Shown here piece after piece: positions 1 through 7,330 of a stretch of DNA of 64,000 nucleotides; position 1 is the stretch's first letter; each line of letters starts with the position of its first letter. The DNA is from an uncultured Pelagibacteraceae bacterium (GTDB lineage Bacteria > Pseudomonadota > Alphaproteobacteria > Pelagibacterales > Pelagibacteraceae): positions 52,908 to 116,907 of the forward strand of contig CACMRC010000004.1 in NCBI GenBank assembly GCA_902615975.1, given 5' to 3'. A program made the position numbers and the translations under genes. The notes below the pieces were generated by a model. That model made no database searches and was not told the origin of the DNA. It was given only the letters and a program-made list of their open reading frames with translations.

Positions 1-1
1 T

Positions 2-604
2 AAAATTATTCTTACTTCAAATACTAAAATTTCAGAACTTTATAAAGAAGGTCTTCAACATGAACAATTTATACCTTTTATAAAAATAATGGAAGATCAG
101 TCAATCGAGCATGAATTAAAAATTGAGGATGATTATAGAAAATCTAATGATAATCAAAAACAAAGATACTTTTTTCCACTTAATCAAGAAACTAATTTTA
201 AGATTAACAAATTTTTTAGAACAATAACAAAAGATAAAAAAAAATCTTCAATAAAAATTAATGTAAAGGGAAGAGAATTTAAAATAGAAAACTTTTATGA
301 AGGAATTGTTAGATGTGACTTTAATCAACTTTGTGATCAAAATTTAGGATCGGAAGATTATTTAGAAATAGTTAAAAACTGTAAATTTATGGTAATAGAT
401 CAAATACCTCAATTTAATGATATAAATTCAAATCAACAACAACGTTTTATCACTTTATTAGATATAATTTATGATAAAAATATTTCATTAGCAGTGACAG
501 CTGATCTAAATTTAAATCAATTTACCTCTTCAAGATTATTAGAAAAACCATTTAAACGAACTATTAGTCGGTTATATGAGCTTACATCTAAGGAGTATAT
601 ATAA
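2..604 (+). CDS. zapE: ZapE/AFG1-type ATPase, C-terminal part (5' truncated by window)
   Basis: The ORF track starts at an internal Met at 89, but the same frame is open back to base 2 and encodes ITSNTKISELYKEGLQ, which fits the AFG1/ZapE family just after its Walker region. The C-terminal half keeps family landmarks: FNQLCDQNLGSEDYL, a FMVIDQIP segment, RFITLLDIIYDKNI and a final FKRTISRLYELTSKEY, close to the usual end of ZapE. The P-loop must lie upstream of the window. ZapE is a P-loop ATPase linked to division-ring dynamics in proteobacteria; its yeast relative AFG1 is mitochondrial. The stop overlaps the yjbQ start (TAATG), suggesting translational coupling. Family assignment is fairly secure; the role in this organism is by analogy. 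Confidence 0.8.
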   Translation, partial: KIILTSNTKISELYKEGLQHEQFIPFIKIMEDQSIEHELKIEDDYRKSNDNQKQRYFFPLNQETNFKINKFFRTITKDKKKSSIKINVKGREFKIENFYEGIVRCDFNQLCDQNLGSEDYLEIVKNCKFMVIDQIPQFNDINSNQQQRFITLLDIIYDKNISLAVTADLNLNQFTSSRLLEKPFKRTISRLYELTSKEYI

Positions 605-1023
605 TGAAACAAGAATTTTATAATCTTCAAATTAAGACTTATGGTCAAAAGTTATATGAGTTTACTAATGATACAATTCATTGGATTGGTCAAAATAACT
701 TTAAAAATGGTATTCTTAATTTAAGTATCCAGCACACAAGCGCCTCATTAATTGTTCAAGAAAATGCAGATCCAGATGTACAAACAGACTTAATAAATTA
801 TTTTGATAAATTAGCTCCTATGGATAACAAACTATATGTTCATACTACGGAGGGAAAAGATGATATGCCTGCACATATTAAATCTACATTAACAAATAAT
901 CAAATTTCTCTAAGTGTGAAAGACAGTGAATTGTTGCTTGGAACTTGGCAGGGTATATATTTATTTGAACACAGATTAGACGCTCAAAAAAGAACTATAA
1001 TTCATCATTTTATTGGAGAATAA
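604..1023 (+). CDS. yjbQ: YjbQ family protein (UPF0047)
   Basis: This 139-residue protein has the usual length of the YjbQ/UPF0047 family. Landmarks are the HTSASLIVQENADP block near residues 44-57, MPAHIKSTL in the middle and GTWQGIYLFEHR near the C-terminus, which in the family contribute conserved His and acidic residues of a putative active site. Some databases call the family secondary thiamine-phosphate synthase, based on weak complementation in E. coli; the true reaction is unsettled. The start codon shares bases with the zapE stop, so it is probably co-translated. It converges on the photolyase gene with only eight bases between stops and no visible terminator. Confidence 0.85.
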   Translation: MKQEFYNLQIKTYGQKLYEFTNDTIHWIGQNNFKNGILNLSIQHTSASLIVQENADPDVQTDLINYFDKLAPMDNKLYVHTTEGKDDMPAHIKSTLTNNQISLSVKDSELLLGTWQGIYLFEHRLDAQKRTIIHHFIGE

Positions 1024-1031
1024 AATTAAAT

Positions 1032-2453
1032 TTATTTTTTCTTCAAAGATTGAAACGCTTCAAGAGCTGCTGCTCTAGCTTTTTCATGAACAACAATTGG
1101 GCCCGGGTAATCTTTGCCAATAATTGTTTTTATAGCTTCTTGATACTTTAATTCCATTTCCCATGGTTTATGAATAAATTTATTTGGAACATTTTTAAGT
1201 TCTGGAACCCATTTTTTTACATAATTGCCTTCTTTATCAAATTTTTCACCCTGAAGTATTGGATTGAATATTCTAAAATAAGGTGCTGCATCTGCACCAC
1301 AGCCAGCAACCCATTGCCATTGAGCAACATTATTTGCTTTGTTAAAATCTAGTAGACAGTTTCTAAAATACTTCTCACCTTCAGTCCAATTAATTCTCAA
1401 ATGTTTGACTAAAAATGAACCAACAACCATTCTTATTCTATTATGCATCCATCCAGTCTCATATAATTCTCTCATACCTGCATCGACAATAGGATAACCG
1501 GTCATTCCCTTTTTCCATGCTTTTAAGAATTTCTCATTTTTTACCCAAGGGAATTTATCAAATTCCTTTCTAAAATTTCCTTTTAAGAATTCTGGGAAAT
1601 AATTAATTAAACTATGCGAAAACTCTCTCCAACCAAGCTCATTAATATATTTTCTATAACCAATTCCTTTTGATTTAATTTCAGAACATTTTTTCCAAAT
1701 ACTGCTTACATGAATTTGGCCATGTTTGATGTAGGGAGATAATTTAGAGGTTCCTTCGATAGATGGTATATCTCGAGAAGTTCCATAATCTTTAATTTTG
1801 TTTTCAATTAAATTTTTAAGTATTTTTTTTGAATCATTTTCTGAAACTTTCCAATATTTATCAAATTTTTTATACCAATTTTTTTTTGGTAAAATCTCTA
1901 TTGGTTCAATACACTTTTTAAAATATGTAACCCTTTTTACTTTCTTTTTAACAATATAATTTTTGCTTGGTGGTTGATTTAAATAAACTTGCTCCGCATT
2001 TCTCCAAAAAGGGGTAAACACTTTAAAGGGAGTTCCATCATTTTTTGTTATTTCTTGAAATTCATTTAAAATATTTCCTTTGAAATATTTATAATTGATT
2101 TCATTTTTAATAAATAAGTCACGTATTTTTTTTCCTTTAGCTATAACATCTGGCTCATAAATTTTATTCCAATAAACTGAAAGCTTATCCTTTTTATTAA
2201 ATTTAGAAAAAATTTCTAATTCGTCACCTTTTACTATTTCAAGATTAATTTTATAATCTGATAATTCTTTTTTTAAAGTTTCTAGAGATTTAAAAACCCA
2301 CCATTTTTGAGCTTCCCTTTTGTTGTCAAAATCATTGTTATTATAAATATATAATGCAATTACATTATCATGATTTTGTGCTGCATAAGATAAAGCAGGA
2401 TTATTTTCAATTCTAAAATCCTCTCTTATCCAAAAAATACCTGTATTACTCAT
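1032..2453 (-). CDS. phrB: Deoxyribodipyrimidine photolyase
   Basis: A 473-residue class I DNA photolyase that repairs cyclobutane pyrimidine dimers using blue light and FADH-. The N-terminal photolyase alpha/beta domain opens with GIFWIREDFRIENNPAL, followed by the helical FAD domain with ELGWREFSHSLI, GYPIVDAGMRELYETGWMHNR and NNVAQWQWVAGCGADAAPYFR, which carry the FAD-contacting and electron-transfer Trp residues of the family. Length is normal. It is the last gene of a minus-strand group: four bases separate it from the ammonia-lyase-like gene upstream. Light repair is expected in a surface-ocean bacterium; its position behind nitrogen genes is probably just operon packing. A cryptochrome function cannot be excluded from sequence alone. 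Confidence 0.92.
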   Translation of the reverse strand: MSNTGIFWIREDFRIENNPALSYAAQNHDNVIALYIYNNNDFDNKREAQKWWVFKSLETLKKELSDYKINLEIVKGDELEIFSKFNKKDKLSVYWNKIYEPDVIAKGKKIRDLFIKNEINYKYFKGNILNEFQEITKNDGTPFKVFTPFWRNAEQVYLNQPPSKNYIVKKKVKRVTYFKKCIEPIEILPKKNWYKKFDKYWKVSENDSKKILKNLIENKIKDYGTSRDIPSIEGTSKLSPYIKHGQIHVSSIWKKCSEIKSKGIGYRKYINELGWREFSHSLINYFPEFLKGNFRKEFDKFPWVKNEKFLKAWKKGMTGYPIVDAGMRELYETGWMHNRIRMVVGSFLVKHLRINWTEGEKYFRNCLLDFNKANNVAQWQWVAGCGADAAPYFRIFNPILQGEKFDKEGNYVKKWVPELKNVPNKFIHKPWEMELKYQEAIKTIIGKDYPGPIVVHEKARAAALEAFQSLKKK

Positions 2454-2457
2454 TGGT

Positions 2458-3588
2458 TTAATTTTGGTTAATTAACTTTTGATACATTTCTTGATCAGTA
2501 TCTCCCTCACAACCAAAAACCAAAATATTAGATTTTTCATTTAGATCTAATTTTTCTTTAATTGCTTGATCTTCACAACTTGTAATCAAACTAATTACGC
2601 CAGGAGCTGAATTTTCTCCTGCAATTATTTTATCATCACTAAAGCTTGAATTTCCAAGTAATTTCATAGTTTTTGCAATATCATCATCTGGTAAACTTAT
2701 ACAATGTTTAACTGAATTTTTGAGTATTTCCCATGGGACCAATGATACTTCACCACAAGACATACCACCCATTAAGCTTTCTCTTTTAATATCTATTTTT
2801 TCTATTTTACCAGTTTTAATGCTTTCCATTACACACGCAGCACTATCAGGTTCAACAACTATAATTGTTGGAACATAATTCAAATATCTTGCAATACCTG
2901 CAACCATGGCAGCAGCCATGCCACCAACACCAGCCTGTAAAATGATGTGAGTTATTTCCTCCTCTTGGATTTGATTAGTTATCTCCTTCATCATTACCGT
3001 ATAGCCTGCCATTGTATACTTGGGGACGACCATGTAATCTTTCCAAGCAACATCCTGAACTATTTGCCAATTATTTTCAGTAGACTGTTTTATGCATTCC
3101 ATTAATGATTTTTCATAATTACCTTTTACTTTGACTACATCTGCTCCAAGTGCAGACATAGCTTTGCCTCTTGCATCACTTACAAATTCACTAATAAATA
3201 TTTTACATTTTAACCCCAATCTTCTTGCTCCCCAGGCAACAGATCTTCCATGATTACCGGCAGTAGCTGTTGCTACTACTATATCTTTATTTCCTCTGGT
3301 TACCTTTTCTACCGCATAAGCTCCGCCTAAAGCTTTAAAAGATTTTAAATCAAATCTTTTATTTTCATCTTTATAAAAAATTTTGTTTAAACTTAATTCT
3401 TTTGAAAGTTTATTTAAGGAAAGCAGGGGAGTAGGAGAATAACCTTTCCACTTAGAAATACTTTTATAAGCATCATCAATTTCTTCTGACGTTAAAGAAT
3501 TAAGAATTTTTTTTTTGTCAAATGAGTAATTTTTATTTTCTATAAATTCTGTGTGTTTCCACTGATGACCGTTAGATAATATAGTCAT
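2458..3588 (-). CDS. dpaL: Diaminopropionate ammonia-lyase-like PLP enzyme
   Basis: A 376-residue fold-type II PLP enzyme. The RFDLKSFKALGGAYAV block near residue 80 matches diaminopropionate ammonia-lyase, with the Schiff-base Lys in the SFKALGG context; VATATAGNHGRSVAWG is the phosphate/substrate loop and LQAGVGGMAAAM the Gly-rich PLP phosphate cup. Known DpaL enzymes convert 2,3-diaminopropionate to pyruvate and ammonia; related members act as threonine or serine deaminases, so the substrate here is uncertain. It sits three bases downstream of the gmaS-like gene and four bases upstream of phrB, so it is probably co-transcribed with methylamine nitrogen genes. An ammonia-releasing enzyme there is plausible but unproven. 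Confidence 0.72.
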   Translation of the reverse strand: MTILSNGHQWKHTEFIENKNYSFDKKKILNSLTSEEIDDAYKSISKWKGYSPTPLLSLNKLSKELSLNKIFYKDENKRFDLKSFKALGGAYAVEKVTRGNKDIVVATATAGNHGRSVAWGARRLGLKCKIFISEFVSDARGKAMSALGADVVKVKGNYEKSLMECIKQSTENNWQIVQDVAWKDYMVVPKYTMAGYTVMMKEITNQIQEEEITHIILQAGVGGMAAAMVAGIARYLNYVPTIIVVEPDSAACVMESIKTGKIEKIDIKRESLMGGMSCGEVSLVPWEILKNSVKHCISLPDDDIAKTMKLLGNSSFSDDKIIAGENSAPGVISLITSCEDQAIKEKLDLNEKSNILVFGCEGDTDQEMYQKLINQN

Positions 3589-3591
3589 GTA

Positions 3592-4917
3592 CTAGCAATC
3601 TAAAGTATTATCTTTTTCCCACTTAGTAACATCTTTTGTTTTATCAAAACTATCTTTTGATTTGAATTCATTCATTTCCGAACTTCTTAACTTTATATAA
3701 CTTTCAATAACATCTTTGCCGAAAGCATCATTCATATCTTTATTATTTTTTAATAAATTTAATGATTGTGCAAGTTCATCAGGTAGTTTAGGTAAGTTGG
3801 GGTATTTATGATGATCTTCATACATATTGCAATCCAAAGGTTTACCTGGATCAACTTTATTTTTTAAACCATATAGACCAGCTGCTAAAACACTTGCTTG
3901 CAATAAGTAAGGATTAGCAGAACCATCCATTAATCTTAATTCAAATCTTCCGGGATCAGGAATTCTTATCATGTGTGTTCGATTATTACCTGTGTAAGAA
4001 ATACTACTCGGAGACCATGATGCTCCAGATTTTGTAGGTGGTGCATTTATTCTTCTGTAACTATTGATTGTTGGGTTAAAAAACGCAGATAACGATGAAG
4101 CATTTTTAATTACACCACCTAAAAAATTATAAGCCATTTTACTTAAACCAAGTTTATCTTTATTATCTAAAAATTTATTTTTACTACCTTGCCAAACTGA
4201 TACGTGGGCATGACAACCATTGCCGGTTAAATTTCCAAATGGTTTAGGCATAAATGTTGCTCTTAATCCGTGCTTTTCAGCAATTGTTTTTACCATAAAC
4301 TTAAAAAAGGTATGTCTGTCTGCAGTTTTTAGGCAATCTGAATAATCCCAATTCATTTCAAACTGACCGTTAGCATCCTCGTGATCGTTTTGATAAGGGC
4401 CCCATCCCATTTCAATCATACAGTCGCAAATTTCCTTAATTAAATCATACCTTCTCATTAATGCAGATTGGTCGTAACAAGGTTTGGATTGTGTATCTCT
4501 TAGATCTGCAATTGAGTTTCCATCAGATGAAATTAAAAAATATTCACACTCAACCCCCGATTTCATTGTTAAATTTTGTTTTTTTAGTTTTTTTATTTGA
4601 TTTTTTAACATCACTCTGGGGGATGCATCTACAGGTTTGCCATTCATCCATAAGTCAGAAGCTAACCATCCAACTTCTTTATTCCATGGAAGTTGAATTA
4701 AACTATCTGGATCAGGAATTCCAAACATGTCTGAGTCAGCTGGTGTCATATCTAACCATGCTGCAAATCCAGCAAAACCAGCTCCTGCATTTTGCATTTC
4801 TTTTATTGCATGAGCAGGTACTAATTTTGATCTTAATACACCAAATAAATCTACAAAACTGATTAAAAAATATTTAATTTTTTTTTGCTTAGCAATTTGA
4901 AATAAATTTTTAGACAC
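3592..4917 (-). CDS. gmaS: Type III glutamine synthetase family, probable gamma-glutamylmethylamide synthetase
   Basis: A 441-residue glutamine synthetase superfamily protein. It has the KSGVECEYFLIS beta-grasp/catalytic junction, an NDHEDANGQFEMNW block near residue 180, NGCHAHVS near 233 and YTGNNRTHMIRIPDPGR near 308. EDANGQF and TGNNRTH are, as I recall, the motifs used for gmaS marker primers and separate GmaS from ordinary GlnA. GmaS ligates methylamine to glutamate using ATP. The GlxBCD/MgsABC-like trio and Amt nearby support a methylamine role. The start is GTG at 4917 (TTG at 4919 is an alternative) with no clear Shine-Dalgarno, so translation may be coupled to the small ORF ending 17 bases upstream. 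A plain type III glutamine synthetase is the alternative. Confidence 0.75.
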   Translation of the reverse strand: MSKNLFQIAKQKKIKYFLISFVDLFGVLRSKLVPAHAIKEMQNAGAGFAGFAAWLDMTPADSDMFGIPDPDSLIQLPWNKEVGWLASDLWMNGKPVDASPRVMLKNQIKKLKKQNLTMKSGVECEYFLISSDGNSIADLRDTQSKPCYDQSALMRRYDLIKEICDCMIEMGWGPYQNDHEDANGQFEMNWDYSDCLKTADRHTFFKFMVKTIAEKHGLRATFMPKPFGNLTGNGCHAHVSVWQGSKNKFLDNKDKLGLSKMAYNFLGGVIKNASSLSAFFNPTINSYRRINAPPTKSGASWSPSSISYTGNNRTHMIRIPDPGRFELRLMDGSANPYLLQASVLAAGLYGLKNKVDPGKPLDCNMYEDHHKYPNLPKLPDELAQSLNLLKNNKDMNDAFGKDVIESYIKLRSSEMNEFKSKDSFDKTKDVTKWEKDNTLDC

Positions 4918-4934
4918 AACTTAAGTTAACACAA

Positions 4935-5087
4935 TTATTTAAAAAAAGATAAAATTGTTTCTTTATAATAAATTAAATTAACAAGAATAATTACAATTAC
5001 AGCTAGTATCACTCCATACTTAGCTTTAGGAAATGCTACCCCTCTCATTTTAGAAGGTCTTAGTTCTTCGTTATCTTTATCATCCAT
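4935..5087 (-). CDS. Small single-span membrane protein (50 aa), not in ORF track
   Basis: I found this ORF by reading the minus strand between gmaS and the 76-aa gene. It runs from ATG at 5087 to TAA at 4935 and encodes 50 residues: a charged, hydrophilic N-terminus (MDDKDNEELRPSKMRG), then one hydrophobic span of about 20 residues (YGVILAVIVIILVNLIYY) and a short basic/aromatic tail. It lies just downstream of a strong terminator hairpin and 17 bases before the gmaS start. The composition, a complete reading frame filling the gap and the following gene's weak start favour a real gene. Function unknown. Confidence 0.55.
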   Translation of the reverse strand: MDDKDNEELRPSKMRGVAFPKAKYGVILAVIVIILVNLIYYKETILSFFK

Positions 5088-5091
5088 ATTT

Positions 5092-5127
5092 TCTAAAAAA
5101 AAAGGGCGCCACAATTAAGTAGCGCCC
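5092..5127 (-). terminator. Rho-independent terminator after amt / 76-aa gene
   Basis: On the minus strand the stem GGGCGC pairs with GCGCCC around a 12-base loop and is followed directly by nine T residues. It stands out strongly in this AT-rich sequence. It lies downstream of the 76-aa gene and just upstream of the 50-aa ORF and gmaS, so it should end or attenuate the amt transcript; gmaS then depends on read-through or its own promoter. Confidence 0.85.
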
Positions 5128-5142
5128 AAATTTATTTTTTAC

Positions 5143-5373
5143 TTACCAATCGGTAATATTGCTTTTATGGTCGTTAGCACCATGTCTTTTTCTAGCTAGT
5201 CTTGAAAGTTCTTCACTCTCAGATTTAGCTGTTAAAACATGCCAACCAACCCACAAAATAATAGCAATGATTACCAGTATTCCTTCACTAGATCCAGCAC
5301 CAGGATAAACAGCACCAGCAACCTCTTCAGCTGGTTTGTTAAGGTGATCTATCCAGTTTGTAACTGTAGCCAT
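5143..5373 (-). CDS. Small single-span membrane protein next to amt (76 aa)
   Basis: A 76-residue protein of unknown family. Residues about 1-28 are hydrophilic (VTNWIDHLNKPAEEV), residues about 30-48 form one transmembrane helix (GILVIIAIILWVGWHVL), and the C-terminus is charged and basic (SRLARKRHGAND). A strong Shine-Dalgarno (AGGAGAG) sits between the amt stop and this ATG, only 13 bases apart, and a terminator follows it, so amt and this gene make a compact two-gene transcript. A small membrane partner or regulator of the Amt channel is a natural guess, but no homology supports it. Confidence 0.7.
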   Translation of the reverse strand: MATVTNWIDHLNKPAEEVAGAVYPGAGSSEGILVIIAIILWVGWHVLTAKSESEELSRLARKRHGANDHKSNITDW

Positions 5374-5386
5374 ATATTACTCTCCT

Positions 5387-6787
5387 TTACCTGGTTGCGG
5401 ACGCAACTGCTTTTTCGTCCTCTTTAGCAGTCTCCATTATTTCATAGTCTAGTCCAGCTATCTCAACTTCACGAGGGATTCTTAGTTTACCCATACCGTT
5501 AAGAACTTTAGCTATGATGTAGCCTGGTATTAGTCCAAGAACAACGAACATTATTAATGCACCGATGAATTGACCTAATGGGTTAATTGTAGCATAAGTT
5601 GTTCCATCCCACATAGCGCCAACACTGTAACCAGATGATGGGTAACCATTTAAGACAAAACCACAAATTACTAGACCAATAAATCCAGCATATCCATGTA
5701 CCGCTACTGCACCAACTGCATCATCAATTTTGAACTTACGTTCAACCCAGTAATGTAGTTTGTATGAAATAACAACACCGATCATACCGATGATCATTGC
5801 TTGAATTGGATGATATAAATCATTTCCAGCTGAAGCACATATGATACCTGCTAGTCCACTAGAGTATGTCCAGAAAGGATCACCTTTAGCAATCCAATAA
5901 CCGGCTAATAATCCTCCTGATAATGACATCAAGAAGTTAAAAGTTATACCACTAAGTGTAGTAGGGGTTACGTATATGTTTGTAGCTGTCCAATAACTTA
6001 TGCCTTCCATCCCATATTCGGGTCCAAGGTCAAAGATTGGTATATTACATGCTGCATAAAATCCCCAGAAGCCAGTATAAATTAAAAATAATCCAATTGT
6101 TACTAGCCAAGGATTTCTCGGCCCAATGTTTCTTGGTTCACCACTAGATGAAAACTTACCTATTCTTGGTCCTAAAACAAATAGAACACCTAAAGCAAAT
6201 CCACCTGCAATAGCGTGAATAACTCCTGACGCATAAGCATCATGATATCCTAAAAGTTTTAACATCCATCCATCAAAGTGCCATCCCCAAGCAGCATCGA
6301 TCGTCCAAAAAACAGATCCAATTGCAATTGCTAAAATTCCAAATGCAAAAGTCGTAATTCTTTCAATGATTGCTCCAGAAACGATGGATGCAGCCGTCCA
6401 AGAGAAAAGTAAAAAGGCAGCCCAGAAGACACCAGAAATATGGTCTCCTAAATTGACAGCCATTAAATCACTTGTAGCCGTATACCATGTTGCACTAAAT
6501 GCTGACTCGTCCGTGATGAGCGCAGTGCTTTCATTCATTATTGATGGCGCTAATCCAGGTCCTGTTGGAAAAGCCCAGTAAATCCACCAACCAAATAAAA
6601 ACCATGTTACTGTTACCAATGGTATCAGCATCGTGTTTTTCATAAGAGTATGTTGATGGTGTTTGTATCGAGAAGCTCCAACTTCATACATACAGAAACC
6701 GACGTGAATTAGGAACATCAGTACCACTGTCACCCAGTAGTAAAATTCTGTAAATATGGTTGTAAGAGCACCTAACTGATCAGTCAT
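5387..6787 (-). CDS. amt: Amt family ammonium/methylammonium transporter
   Basis: A 466-residue polytopic protein of the Amt/Mep/Rh family with about eleven predicted spans. The pore twin-histidine positions appear as SGVIHAIAGGFALG and VAVHGYAGFIGLVI, and the family segment before the first His is present as DAAWGWHFDGWML. The sequence is divergent from E. coli AmtB, and the N-terminus (FTEFYYWVTVVLMFLIHVG) is cytoplasmic-loop poor. Its C-terminal tail is rich in charged residues (EIMETAKEDEKAV), where such channels are often regulated by GlnK. It has a good ribosome site (GGAGAGAG) and stands alone upstream of the 76-aa gene. Context with gmaS and the Glx trio suggests uptake of ammonium or monomethylammonium. 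Confidence 0.88.
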   Translation of the reverse strand: MTDQLGALTTIFTEFYYWVTVVLMFLIHVGFCMYEVGASRYKHHQHTLMKNTMLIPLVTVTWFLFGWWIYWAFPTGPGLAPSIMNESTALITDESAFSATWYTATSDLMAVNLGDHISGVFWAAFLLFSWTAASIVSGAIIERITTFAFGILAIAIGSVFWTIDAAWGWHFDGWMLKLLGYHDAYASGVIHAIAGGFALGVLFVLGPRIGKFSSSGEPRNIGPRNPWLVTIGLFLIYTGFWGFYAACNIPIFDLGPEYGMEGISYWTATNIYVTPTTLSGITFNFLMSLSGGLLAGYWIAKGDPFWTYSSGLAGIICASAGNDLYHPIQAMIIGMIGVVISYKLHYWVERKFKIDDAVGAVAVHGYAGFIGLVICGFVLNGYPSSGYSVGAMWDGTTYATINPLGQFIGALIMFVVLGLIPGYIIAKVLNGMGKLRIPREVEIAGLDYEIMETAKEDEKAVASATR

Positions 6788-6853
6788 ATTCTCTCTCCAT
6801 ATTAGTTTATGCGAGCCTATTAAATTTTGTGATTCGATACAAATATAAAAACC

Positions 6854-6887
6854 TTTAAAAACCTAGCGTGTGCACAAGGTTTTTAAA
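6854..6887 (-). terminator. Hairpin terminator after the Glx/136-aa operon
   Basis: TTTAAAAACCT and AGGTTTTTAAA are perfect 11-base arms around a 12-base loop that contains its own small palindrome (TGTGCACA). On the minus strand the U-rich arm and following GGTTTTTATA can serve as the termination tract; the element is nearly symmetrical. It separates the glutamine synthetase-glxBCD-136-aa group from amt, implying separate transcription. Confidence 0.65.
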
Positions 6888-6911
6888 AAAAATCAACTTT
6901 TAATTGAAATA

Positions 6912-7322
6912 TTAAAATTTTAAATAAGCTTTTTTCAAATCAACAAGTGGATGTTTTGGAGACATTTGAAACTTAACCAAAAGTTCTCTTGCAATCATAT
7001 CTCTATCTTGTTGGTTATTTGGTAGTTTAATTGACTTTGGAATTGTAACCCAACCATTTGCATTTCTGCAGAATACAGCAGGTCTATCATCTTCATAGCC
7101 CATATGGACATCTTCCAACCAATTTAAATCATCCCACCCCATCGCTTCTATATATTTCTTAAGAAATGGAGTTAATTTAGAATAGTCAGGTAAAAGATTA
7201 ACATCGTATCTGTAACCAATAGACTGGCCAATCATTTTTTCTCTGGCAGTCTCTTTTTTTTTGCCTAATTGTCCTTTTATCTCTTTTGTTTTTGCTACTT
7301 TTTTATTTTTTTTTTTGGGCAT
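6912..7322 (-). CDS. Unknown Glx-cluster protein with lysine-rich N-terminus (136 aa)
   Basis: I do not recognise this 136-residue protein. The first 30 residues are strongly basic (MPKKKNKKVAKTKE), nearly the same leader as the adjacent GlxD protein (MPKKKSKKVKK). The rest looks like a small soluble domain with many aromatic and acidic residues (FLKKYIEAMGWDDLNWLED, then RPAVFCRNANGWVTIPK) and no membrane span. It starts eight bases after the glxD stop with an AGGTAAC ribosome site and ends at a terminator, so it is the last gene of that operon. An accessory subunit or stability factor for the GlxBCD complex is my inference from position and shared leader only. Confidence 0.75.
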   Translation of the reverse strand: MPKKKNKKVAKTKEIKGQLGKKKETAREKMIGQSIGYRYDVNLLPDYSKLTPFLKKYIEAMGWDDLNWLEDVHMGYEDDRPAVFCRNANGWVTIPKSIKLPNNQQDRDMIARELLVKFQMSPKHPLVDLKKAYLKF

Positions 7323-7330
7323 AGTTACCT

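Noticed and set aside
4461-4862. 133-aa plus-strand ORF opposite gmaS
   Set aside because: Antisense shadow of the conserved glutamine synthetase N-terminus.
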